Positions 6,196-12,129 of a stretch of 12,129 bases of DNA are shown here, piece after piece (the stretch's first letter is position 1; each line of letters starts with the position of its first letter). The stretch is from Sphingomonadales bacterium UBA658 (GTDB taxonomy: Bacteria > Pseudomonadota > Alphaproteobacteria > Sphingomonadales > Sphingomonadaceae). The DNA lies in assembly GCA_002299195.1 (NCBI GenBank), contig DBOA01000173.1, forward strand, positions 1 to 12,129. The letters are read 5' to 3'. The position numbers and the translations under genes are program-made. The notes under the pieces were generated by a model. That model made no database searches. It was not told where the DNA came from and saw only the letters and a list, made by a program, of their open reading frames with translations.

Positions 6196-6819
6196 ATGAA
6201 AGAATTTCCCTGCCAGTTATATCTGATCTCGCCGACCGATGTTGGCGGAGATTTCCCGCAAATGCTTGAATTTGCGCTGTCAGCCGGCCCCGTCGCGGCT
6301 TTCCAGTTTCGCGTCAAGGATGTGGACCAGCATGAAGCGGCGGCCTTAGCCGAACCATTGCAAGCGATATGCGCTGCGCATGATGTGGCCTTCATCGTGA
6401 ATGACAGCGTTGCTCTCGCCAAACGGTTGAAGGCCGATGGCGTGCATTTGGGGCAGGGCGATGGCGACGTTCGTGAAGCGCGCGAAACGCTTGGCCCTGA
6501 CGCGCAAATTGGCGTTACCTGCCACAATAGCCGGCATCTTGCGATGGAAGCAGCAGAGGCTGGCGCGGATTATGTCGCCTTTGGCGCGTTCTTCCCTACG
6601 ACCACAAAAGAGGTCGATCATATCGCCGAGCTCGACACCGTCGAGAAATGGTCTTTTATCACCGAAGTGCCATGCGTTGCGATTGGCGGCATCACGCCTG
6701 ACAACGCGAAACCGTTGATTGATGCGGGCGCGGATTTCCTTGCTGTCAGCGGTGCTGTGTGGAACCACCCGCAAGGCGCTGCCGAAGCGGTAAAGGCTTT
6801 CAACGCACTGCTTGCCTAA
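6196..6819 (+). CDS. thiE: Thiamine phosphate synthase
   Basis: This 207-residue TIM-barrel protein matches ThiE. That enzyme joins hydroxymethylpyrimidine diphosphate and thiazole phosphate to form thiamine phosphate. Recognisable pieces are FQFRVKD (36-42; family consensus QLReK, with Arg39 and Lys41 kept), FIVNDSVALA (67-76; iiNDrvdlA), DGVHLGQGD (81-89), IGVTCHN (105-111), DYVAFGAFFPTTTK (125-138, phosphate-binding Thr-rich loop), VAIGGI (161-166) and the closing ADFLAVSGAVW. The first motif is less standard than usual, so a TenI-like relative is possible, but the ND and TTTK motifs favour the synthase. The ribosome-binding site is weak (AAGAGCG). It lies 71 bases after fba, beyond the hairpin. 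Its thiamine product is the precursor of the transketolase cofactor, though that link may be coincidental. Confidence 0.85.
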   Translation: MKEFPCQLYLISPTDVGGDFPQMLEFALSAGPVAAFQFRVKDVDQHEAAALAEPLQAICAAHDVAFIVNDSVALAKRLKADGVHLGQGDGDVREARETLGPDAQIGVTCHNSRHLAMEAAEAGADYVAFGAFFPTTTKEVDHIAELDTVEKWSFITEVPCVAIGGITPDNAKPLIDAGADFLAVSGAVWNHPQGAAEAVKAFNALLA

Positions 6820-6851
6820 TTGCGCTGTCGTCGTTAAAGGCCGCGTCCAAC

Positions 6852-6869
6852 GGCACGTATTTGCGTGCC
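6852..6869 (+). repeat. Hairpin/inverted repeat in the efp leader
   Basis: GGCACG (6852-6857) and CGTGCC (6864-6869) form a perfect 6-bp stem over the loop TATTTG, extendable by a U-G pair. It lies in the 81-base gap between thiE and efp, 31 bases before the efp ATG. The tail is pyrimidine-rich but has no T-run, so it is a poor terminator. It could be an operator or a leader-RNA structure. No clear promoter was seen in this gap. Confidence 0.4.
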
Positions 6870-6900
6870 TGCTCTTTCCATCTGTTAAGCGAGTGCTCTC

Positions 6901-7464
6901 ATGAAAATCAACGCGGTTGAAATCAAGCCGGGTAATATTCTGGAATATGAAAACGGTCTGTGGCGTGTGGTGAAAACCGCGCATACCCAGCCGGGCAAGG
7001 GCGGCGCTTATATGCAGGTTGAACTTAAAAACCTGCGCGATGGTCGTAAGAACAACATTCGTTTCCGTTCGGCCGAAAGCGTCGAAAAGGTCCGTCTTGA
7101 CCAGAAAGACTTCCAGTTTTTGTATGCCGAGGGCGACAATCTGGTGTTCATGGACAAGGAAACCTATGATCAGGTAACGCTCCCGACGGACCTGTTGGGT
7201 GATGCTGCGGCATTCCTTCAGGACGGCATGGACGTTGTCATGGAAATGTATGACGACGAAGCATTGTCGGTTGCATTGCCGGACCAGATTGAAGCGACAA
7301 TTGTTGAGGCCGATGCCGTTGTTAAGGGACAGACCGCGTCGTCGAGCTACAAGCCAGCGATCCTGGATAATGGTGTGCGCGTTATGGTGCCGCCATTTAT
7401 CAGCGCGGGTACGCGCATTGTCGTCGACGTTTACGAACGGGAATATGTCCGGAAGGCCGACTAA
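6901..7464 (+). CDS. efp: Translation elongation factor P
   Basis: This 187-residue EF-P has the normal length and three beta-barrel domains: KOW-like N-terminal (1-64), a middle OB domain (about 65-126), and an acidic C-terminal OB domain ending ISAGTRIVVDVYEREYVRKAD. EF-P binds between the P and E sites of the ribosome and rescues stalling at polyproline stretches. The loop tip reads TQPGKGGAY with Lys33 at the position of E. coli Lys34. The protein is therefore of the lysine type and not the arginine type rhamnosylated by EarP. The modifying enzymes are not in the window. The ATG at 6901 fits the family N-terminus MKINAVEIKPGNI. The Shine-Dalgarno sequence is weak. Its stop overlaps the next start by one base (TAATG). 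NuoC in this window contains a PPPP run, a type of EF-P client. Confidence 0.96.
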   Translation: MKINAVEIKPGNILEYENGLWRVVKTAHTQPGKGGAYMQVELKNLRDGRKNNIRFRSAESVEKVRLDQKDFQFLYAEGDNLVFMDKETYDQVTLPTDLLGDAAAFLQDGMDVVMEMYDDEALSVALPDQIEATIVEADAVVKGQTASSSYKPAILDNGVRVMVPPFISAGTRIVVDVYEREYVRKAD

Positions 7465-8282
7465 TGCCAGCGCTTACCGGTCTGTTGACCATTATGGAAA
7501 AAGCTGCCCGTAAAGCGGGTGGCAAATTGCGCCGCGACTTTGGCGAAATCGAACATCTGCAGGTTTCGCAAAAGGGACCGGCAGACTTTGTGTCGAAGGC
7601 TGACGAACGCGCCGAAGATACGATCTTCCGTGAACTGGAAATCGCGCGTCCAGACTGGGGCTTCCTGATGGAAGAAGGCGGCGAAATTGCAGGGGCAGAG
7701 GGCAAACCGCGCTTCATCGTCGATCCGCTTGATGGCACCAGCAACTTTTTGCACGGCATTCCGCATTTTGCGATTTCGATCGCGGTGCAGGATCCAAAGC
7801 CCGATGGTTCGGGCTGGGGCGATATTTTCGCTGGCTTGGTCTACAACCCGATCACCGACGAAAGCTTTTGGGCAGAGCGCGGCAAGGGCGCCTGGCTTGG
7901 AAACCGCCGTCTGCGCGTATCGGCGCGTCGCCAGCTGAACGAAGCGCTGATCTCCACGGGCACACCGTATAAGGGGCATGGCGATTTTGACGAATGGGGC
8001 AAGATTTTTGCTGCCATTGGTCCGTCTGTCGCCGGAATTCGGCGCTTTGGTGCGGCCAGCCTCGATCTCGCATGGCTTGCCGCAGGGCGCTATGACGGCT
8101 TTTGGGAAAGCGGTTTGTCGCCTTGGGACACGGCTGCGGGATGCCTGCTGGTGCGTGAAGCGGGCGGCTTTGTGACCGATTATCGCGGACGCAGCCCGCA
8201 TATCGCGGACGCGCAGGTTTTGGCGGCAAATGACATCTTGCACAGTAAGCTGCACAAGCTGCTTGTTGGGGCGATAAAATAA
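7464..8282 (+). CDS. Inositol monophosphatase family protein (SuhB-like)
   Basis: This 272-residue Mg2+-dependent sugar-phosphatase of the IMPase/FBPase superfamily has all metal ligands in place: Glu70-Glu71 (FLMEEGGE), the signature DPLDGTSNFLHG (87-98, Asp87 and Asp90), and WDTAAG (221-226, Asp222) ahead of an EAGG motif. The family hydrolyses inositol-1-phosphate, and some members act on fructose-1,6-bisphosphate, PAP or other phosphates. SuhB also aids rRNA transcription in E. coli. The substrate cannot be told from the motifs. It is translationally coupled to efp by a TAATG overlap. The closeness to fba invites the idea of a fructose bisphosphatase, but this is only inference. Most sequences of this kind are annotated simply as inositol monophosphatase. 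Confidence 0.9.
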   Translation: MPALTGLLTIMEKAARKAGGKLRRDFGEIEHLQVSQKGPADFVSKADERAEDTIFRELEIARPDWGFLMEEGGEIAGAEGKPRFIVDPLDGTSNFLHGIPHFAISIAVQDPKPDGSGWGDIFAGLVYNPITDESFWAERGKGAWLGNRRLRVSARRQLNEALISTGTPYKGHGDFDEWGKIFAAIGPSVAGIRRFGAASLDLAWLAAGRYDGFWESGLSPWDTAAGCLLVREAGGFVTDYRGRSPHIADAQVLAANDILHSKLHKLLVGAIK

Positions 8283-8313
8283 AGCACTAGAATGGCTGAA
8301 AAAATGCAGAGTC

Positions 8314-8342
8314 TTGGCCTTGCGGGGCGAGATTCTTATGCC
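8314..8342 (+). promoter_or_regulatory. Possible promoter of the nuo operon
   Basis: The 101-base gap before nuoA holds TTGGCC (8314-8319) and TATGCC (8337-8342) with 17-base spacing. The last bases of the -10 are poor. A GATTC site (8331-8335, a possible CcrM target) lies just before the -10. No terminator was seen after the preceding phosphatase gene, so read-through from efp is also possible. Confidence 0.25.
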
Positions 8343-8383
8343 TAAAAGCGCCGCAACTTATGGGGTCCGGAAGCGAGTCTGAT

Positions 8384-8758
8384 ATGACTGATTTGTCGCA
8401 ATATTTGCCCATTCTGCTTTTTCTGGTGGTCGCGCTCGCGCTGTCGTCAGCGTTTGTGTTTTTGCCGATGGGCGTATCGCGCCTGACAGGCACCCACAAA
8501 CCGACCGAGGCAAAGCTTACCGAATATGAATGTGGTTTCCCCGCATTTGAAGATTCGCGCAGCCAGTTTGATGTCCGTTTTTACCTCGTCGCGATTCTGT
8601 TCATTATTTTCGACCTTGAAGCCGCATTTTTGTTTCCTTGGGCCGTTAGCTTGGGTGAAACGGGCTGGATTGGTTGGGGCACCATGATGCTGTTCCTATT
8701 CGAACTGGTCATCGGCTTCATTTACGCATGGAAAGTGGGAGCACTCGAATGGGAGTAA
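8384..8758 (+). CDS. nuoA: NADH-quinone oxidoreductase subunit A
   Basis: This 124-residue membrane subunit of respiratory complex I helps join the peripheral arm to the proton-pumping membrane arm. Three membrane helices are visible at about 8-28, 66-88 and 95-116. The conserved cytoplasmic loop YECGFPAFEDSRSQFDVRFY (48-67) is followed by FDLEAAFLFPWA, with acidic residues Asp77 and Glu79 matching the functional pair of E. coli NuoA. I chose the ATG at 8384 (MTDLSQYLPILLF), which fits the family N-terminus and has GCGAG upstream. An ATG 24 bases earlier would add eight polar residues. It is the first gene of the nuo operon, and nuoB begins inside its last codons. Confidence 0.94.
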   Translation: MTDLSQYLPILLFLVVALALSSAFVFLPMGVSRLTGTHKPTEAKLTEYECGFPAFEDSRSQFDVRFYLVAILFIIFDLEAAFLFPWAVSLGETGWIGWGTMMLFLFELVIGFIYAWKVGALEWE

Positions 8759-9285
8759 TCACACCTGCACTGACGGACGCGCAGGCGCCCGATGCAGCGT
8801 TCTTCAAAGATATTGAGAGCGAAGTGAACGACAAGGGCTTTGTCGTTTCGTCGACCGAAGACTTGTTTAACTGGGCGCGCACCGGTTCTTTGTGGCCAAT
8901 GACTTTTGGTCTGGCATGCTGTGCGGTCGAAATGATTCACGGCTATATGCCGCGTTATGACTTTGAACGTTTCGGTATCGCACCGCGCGCGTCACCGCGC
9001 CAATCGGACGTGATGATTGTGGCCGGCACCTTGTGCAACAAAATGGCCCCGGCGCTGCGCAAGGTATACGACCAGATGTCGGAGCCGAAATATGTGATTT
9101 CCATGGGCAGCTGCGCCAATGGCGGTGGCTATTACCATTACAGCTATAGTGTTGTGCGTGGGTGCGACCGGGTTGTCCCTGTGGACATCTATGTACCAGG
9201 TTGCCCGCCAACAGCAGAGGCATTGTTGTACGGCATTATGCAGCTTCAACGCAAAATCCGTCGCGTAGGGACAATCGAACGGTGA
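8749..9285 (+). CDS. nuoB: NADH-quinone oxidoreductase subunit B
   Basis: This 178-residue subunit carries the [4Fe-4S] cluster N2, the last iron-sulfur centre before quinone. The four ligands are present with the usual spacing: the tandem Cys57-Cys58 (FGLACCAVEM), Cys122 (GSCANGGG) and Cys152 (YVPGCPPTAEAL). The quinone-site segment RYDFERFG (69-76) is intact. The start at 8749 (MGVITPALTD) overlaps nuoA by ten bases and has GGGAG seven bases upstream. An upstream in-frame ATG at 8674 would add 25 residues encoded wholly within nuoA that do not resemble the family. The stop overlaps the GTG start of nuoC (GTGA). Confidence 0.96.
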   Translation: MGVITPALTDAQAPDAAFFKDIESEVNDKGFVVSSTEDLFNWARTGSLWPMTFGLACCAVEMIHGYMPRYDFERFGIAPRASPRQSDVMIVAGTLCNKMAPALRKVYDQMSEPKYVISMGSCANGGGYYHYSYSVVRGCDRVVPVDIYVPGCPPTAEALLYGIMQLQRKIRRVGTIER

Positions 9286-10088
9286 GCCATTCCGCGCCCC
9301 TTATTCACACGCCCGATGGCACGATTGCAGCCATCACCAAGGCGCTTGGTTCCAATTTGGTATCCATTGAGGAAGCCAATGGCGAAGTCGCGGTGCATAT
9401 CCACCGGGATTCGCTCGTCGAGTGCATGATCAAGCTGCGCGACGAATGCGCGTATCAGCAGCTGATGGATATGGCCGGCGTTGACTGGCCTGATCGTGAT
9501 CCACGGTTTGAAGTTGTCTATTGCTTGCTCAGCCTGACAAAAAACCATCGTATTCGCGTGCATTTGGCAACGAATGAAGATCATCCCGTGCCTTCGGTTA
9601 CTGGCATTTGGCCTGTTGCCGGATGGTTGGAGCGCGAAGTGTTCGACATGTATGGCGTGCTGTTTTCGGGCAATTCCGATCTGCGCCGCATTTTGACCGA
9701 TTATGGTTTTTCCGGGCATCCACAGCGTAAGGACTTCCCGCTGTCGGGCTATGTTGAGCTGCGTTATTCCGAAGAAGAAAAGCGCGTGAAATATGAGCCG
9801 GTGCAACTAGCTCAAGATTTCCGTAACTTCGACTTCCTCTCGCCATGGGAAGGTGCAGATTATGTCCTGCCCGGTGACGAGAAAACCGGTGAGGGAGCTG
9901 GCAAAGGCGCGACCCAGCGGATGACTGCGGACGAAGTCAAAAAAGATCCCGTAAAGCCAAGTTCGCCACCACCGCCAACACCAAAGACGACGGATACCGC
10001 CGCGCAAACCGGTGCGGGTAAAGCGGCCAACAAGGAAGCGGTTAAGCGGACAGCGCGCAAGCCAAAGGCGACGGGAGACAAAGCATGA
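9282..10088 (+). CDS. nuoC: NADH-quinone oxidoreductase subunit C with a disordered C-terminal tail
   Basis: This 268-residue protein is the 30-kDa-type subunit of the complex I peripheral arm. Residues 10-190 are the conserved domain, with the signature EREVFDMYGVLFSGNSDLRR (118-137) and GHPQRKDFPLSGYVELRY leading to FRNFDFLSPWEG (180-191). Residues 192-268 form a low-complexity tail rich in Lys, Ala, Pro, Thr and Gly, including a PPPP run (229-232) and several basic patches. It has no membrane segment. The GTG start at 9282 overlaps the nuoB stop by four bases and gives the expected N-terminus. An ATG at 9162 would add 40 residues that only re-read nuoB. The stop overlaps the nuoD ATG (ATGA). 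It is not fused to NuoD as in E. coli. Confidence 0.94.
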   Translation: MSHSAPLIHTPDGTIAAITKALGSNLVSIEEANGEVAVHIHRDSLVECMIKLRDECAYQQLMDMAGVDWPDRDPRFEVVYCLLSLTKNHRIRVHLATNEDHPVPSVTGIWPVAGWLEREVFDMYGVLFSGNSDLRRILTDYGFSGHPQRKDFPLSGYVELRYSEEEKRVKYEPVQLAQDFRNFDFLSPWEGADYVLPGDEKTGEGAGKGATQRMTADEVKKDPVKPSSPPPPTPKTTDTAAQTGAGKAANKEAVKRTARKPKATGDKA

Positions 10089-11296
10089 GCATGCAGCAAG
10101 ATCTCGCCCCTACGACTGGCGATGAAGTCATCCAGAACTACACGATCAACTTTGGTCCGCAGCATCCTGCGGCACATGGCGTTCTGCGCCTGGTCATGGA
10201 ACTCGATGGTGAAATCGTCGAGCGTCTAGACCCGCATATCGGCCTGTTGCACCGCGGTACGGAAAAGCTGATCGAGTATAAAACCTATCTGCAGGCTTTG
10301 CCCTATTTCGATCGGTTGGATTATGCGTCGCCGATGGCGATGGAGCATAGCTATGTTCTGGCCGTCGAAAAGCTGCTCGATCTCGAAGTGCCCATCCGCG
10401 CGCAATATCTGCGCGTATTGTTTGCCGAATTGACGCGTATCAAAAACCATACGCTGAACATCGCGCACCACATTATCGATGTTGGAGCGATGACGCCGCC
10501 TTTGTGGCTGTATGAAATCCGCGAAGATTGCATGGCGTTTTATGAGCGGGCAAGCGGTGCGCGTATGCATGCTGCGTGGTTCCGCCCCGGTGGTGTGCAT
10601 CAGGATGTGCCATTAAAGCTTTTGACCGATATCGCCGAATGGCTTGATGATCGTATGCCGCGTCTGTTTGAAGACGCGATGTCATTGGTGGTCGACAACC
10701 GTATTTTCAAACAGCGTAACGTGGATATCGCGATTGTATCCAAAGAAGACGCGATCAAATGGGGCTTTTCGGGCCCAATGATCCGTGGCGCAGGCATCCC
10801 GTGGGATATCCGCAAGAGCCAGCCATATGACGTATATGCCAAAATGGATTTTGACATTCCTGTCGGCACGCGTGGCGATTGCTACGACCGGTTCATGGTC
10901 CGCGTTGAAGAAGTGCGTCAATCCGTCCGCATTATGAAGCAATGTCTTCAGCAGATGCCTGAAGGTCCTGTCTGCAGCGACGACCGCAAGGTTTCGCCGC
11001 CAAAGCGCGCGGAAATGAAGCAGTCGATGGAAGCGTTGATCCATCACTTCAAACTATACACCGAAGGCTTCAAGGTTCCTGCCGGCAGCGTCTATGTCGC
11101 GACCGAAAGTCCCAAGGGTGAGTTCGGCGTCTATTTGGTCTCTGACGGTACCAATAAGCCATATCGTTGCAAAATCCGCCCGACGGCATTCTCGCATTTG
11201 CAGGCAATGGATTTCATGAGCCGTGGGCATATGCTTGCGGACACCACGGCGATTTTGGGCGCGCTCGACATCGTGTTTGGGGAGTGTGACCGGTAA
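10085..11296 (+). CDS. nuoD: NADH-quinone oxidoreductase subunit D
   Basis: This 403-residue 49-kDa-type subunit is related to the large subunit of NiFe hydrogenases and forms the quinone-binding cavity next to cluster N2 of NuoB. Landmarks are FGPQHPAAHGVLRL (23-36), the signature PHIGLLHRGTEKLIE with its conserved His and Arg, YFDRLDYASPMAMEHSY containing the quinone-contact Tyr, AELTRIKNHTL, and the C-terminal PTAFSHLQAMDFMSRGHMLADTTAILGALDIVFGECDR region. The ATG at 10085 has GGGAGA seven bases upstream and overlaps the nuoC stop. A second ATG two codons later is possible. The stop TAA overlaps the ATG of the following small gene. Length and motifs are complete. Confidence 0.97.
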   Translation: MSMQQDLAPTTGDEVIQNYTINFGPQHPAAHGVLRLVMELDGEIVERLDPHIGLLHRGTEKLIEYKTYLQALPYFDRLDYASPMAMEHSYVLAVEKLLDLEVPIRAQYLRVLFAELTRIKNHTLNIAHHIIDVGAMTPPLWLYEIREDCMAFYERASGARMHAAWFRPGGVHQDVPLKLLTDIAEWLDDRMPRLFEDAMSLVVDNRIFKQRNVDIAIVSKEDAIKWGFSGPMIRGAGIPWDIRKSQPYDVYAKMDFDIPVGTRGDCYDRFMVRVEEVRQSVRIMKQCLQQMPEGPVCSDDRKVSPPKRAEMKQSMEALIHHFKLYTEGFKVPAGSVYVATESPKGEFGVYLVSDGTNKPYRCKIRPTAFSHLQAMDFMSRGHMLADTTAILGALDIVFGECDR

Positions 11297-11475
11297 TGAC
11301 GCGGGAAGTGCTTTTTCTAGCGAGCGCTGCATTGGGTTCCATCGCGATGGTCGCGGCGTATCTGTGGCTGTTCCATGGCGACGTTTCGATCAAGGAAGTT
11401 GGTTCGACCGCTGCTGCCATGATGTTTGGCGCATATTTGGGACGTATTTGGGGACGGAACGAAGCACATGGCTGA
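11296..11475 (+). CDS. Small predicted membrane protein within the nuo operon
   Basis: This 59-residue frame fills the gap between nuoD and nuoE. Its ATG overlaps the nuoD stop (TAATG) and its last eight bases overlap the nuoE start, so it is almost certainly translated. A hydrophobic helix spans residues 5-26 (LFLASAALGSIAMVAAYLWLF). A polar turn HGDVSIKE (27-34) and a second, glycine/alanine-rich apolar stretch (36-52, ending YLGRIWG) follow, then a short tail RNEAHG. This suggests a two-helix membrane hairpin. It is none of the canonical Nuo subunits. I recall unnamed small genes at this place in other sphingomonad nuo operons, but cannot verify homology. A role in complex I assembly or as an accessory subunit is inference from position alone. 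Confidence 0.8.
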   Translation: MTREVLFLASAALGSIAMVAAYLWLFHGDVSIKEVGSTAAAMMFGAYLGRIWGRNEAHG

Positions 11476-12129
11476 TGCAGCACACACTCCAAACGAAGCG
11501 GATGCACGCGCGCAATTTGGCGCTTTTGCGTTTTCTGCTGAAAATAAGAAGACTGCCGACATACATGTCGGACGCTATCCTGCCGGACGTCAGCAATCCG
11601 CCGTTATGGCGCTACTTGACCTTGCGCAACGTCAGGTTGGCGAAGAAACACAGACGCAAGGTTGGTTGCCGGTTCCTGTTATCGAGTATGTCGCAAGCTA
11701 TCTCGGCATGCCATATATGCGCGCTTATGAAGTCGCGACCTTCTACACCATGTATAATCTCGCGCCCGTCGGCCGTTTCCATGTGCAGGTATGTGGCACA
11801 ACGCCATGCATGCTGCGTGGCTCGGACGATATCATGGCGGCATGCAAGAACCGGGGCCTCGTTAAAGGCGCAACAACGCCCGATGGCATGTTCACGCTGA
11901 ACGAAGTTGAGTGCATGGGCAACTGCGCCTCTGCACCGATGGTTCAGATCAACGACGATAATTACGAAGATCTTGATTACGACAGCATGACCGCCATTTT
12001 GCAGGACTTGTCGGATGGCAAGCAGCCAAAGGTCGGCACACAGCTGCCCGGTCGCCACACGGTTGAACCATATGGTGGCGCTACGACTTTGCAGGCGATG
12101 GTTGATAAGAACCATGATTATCGGGGAGA
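11468..12129 (+). CDS. nuoE: NADH-quinone oxidoreductase subunit E (3' end outside window)
   Basis: The frame runs without a stop for 220 codons to the window edge. It encodes the 24-kDa-type thioredoxin-fold subunit of the NADH-oxidising module, which carries the [2Fe-2S] cluster N1a and partners NuoF. The ligands are Cys109 and Cys114 (CGTTPCMLRG) and Cys149 and Cys153 (ECMGNCASAPM). An N-terminal helical domain holds GWLPVPVIEYVASYL (65-79) and YEVATFYTMYNLAPVG (87-102). Residues beyond about 180 exceed the short E. coli protein, as is usual in alphaproteobacteria, so the gene is probably within a few codons of its end. The ATG at 11468 lies inside the preceding small gene and has GGAACGAAG upstream. 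nuoF is expected next. Confidence 0.95.
   Translation, partial: MADAAHTPNEADARAQFGAFAFSAENKKTADIHVGRYPAGRQQSAVMALLDLAQRQVGEETQTQGWLPVPVIEYVASYLGMPYMRAYEVATFYTMYNLAPVGRFHVQVCGTTPCMLRGSDDIMAACKNRGLVKGATTPDGMFTLNEVECMGNCASAPMVQINDDNYEDLDYDSMTAILQDLSDGKQPKVGTQLPGRHTVEPYGGATTLQAMVDKNHDYRG

Noticed and set aside
8292..8345. A 17-codon frame (MAEKMQSLGLAGRDSYA) upstream of nuoA as a leader peptide
   Set aside because: It has no Shine-Dalgarno sequence, no regulatory codon run and no attenuator-like stem after it. The candidate nuo promoter would start transcription at or after its end.
11223..11900. A 225-codon plus-strand frame across the end of nuoD, the small gene and nuoE
   Set aside because: It is out of frame with two recognisable complex I genes and a coupled small gene. 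The product is Arg- and Cys-rich with no domain signature.

Overview
The window reads as a chromosomal housekeeping segment of an alphaproteobacterium, most likely a sphingomonad (Sphingomonadaceae or Erythrobacteraceae, for example Sphingorhabdus or Sphingopyxis-like). The grounds are the sequence style of NuoA, NuoB, NuoC and NuoD, the Staphylococcus-type class I aldolase beside tkt-gap-pgk, and a zapA/6S RNA locus divergent from tkt. This placement is recalled from family knowledge and was not searched. Base composition looks like the mid-50s percent GC by eye and is even throughout. No mobile element, phage gene, tRNA, CRISPR or sign of recent transfer was seen.

Layout: (1) Minus strand, 1-762. 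A two-gene division operon, a 61-residue coiled-coil protein followed by zapA, is followed by a 6S RNA gene with its own sigma70-type promoter. The probable first codons of a 5-formyltetrahydrofolate cyclo-ligase (ygfA) run off the left edge. zapA, 6S RNA, ygfA is the classical proteobacterial order. (2) 763-984 is a 222-bp divergent control region with inverted repeats. (3) Plus strand, 985-5189. tkt-gap-pgk form a tight operon closed by a clear Rho-independent terminator. (4) 5190-6819. fba (class I aldolase) is preceded by a perfect 14-bp palindrome and followed by a strong hairpin and thiE. (5) 6820-8282. efp has a leader hairpin and is translationally coupled to an inositol-monophosphatase-family gene. 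(6) 8283-12129. The respiratory complex I operon starts as nuoA-nuoB-nuoC-nuoD, then a 59-residue membrane protein gene, then nuoE, which runs off the right edge. Every junction in this part overlaps by 1 to 10 bases.

How the genes fit together: tkt, gap, pgk and fba form the reversible lower-glycolysis, gluconeogenesis and pentose-phosphate module. Many sphingomonads degrade glucose by the Entner-Doudoroff route, so an anabolic use of fba and tkt is plausible. The nuo genes build the NADH-oxidising proton pump that uses NADH made by GapDH and others. 6S RNA, EF-P and ZapA serve transcription, translation and division.

No exotic system such as defence, secondary metabolism or a mobile element is present. 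The least explained items are the 59-residue membrane protein inside the nuo operon, the 61-residue partner of zapA, the related palindromic sites before tkt and fba, and the Lys/Ala/Pro-rich tail of NuoC.
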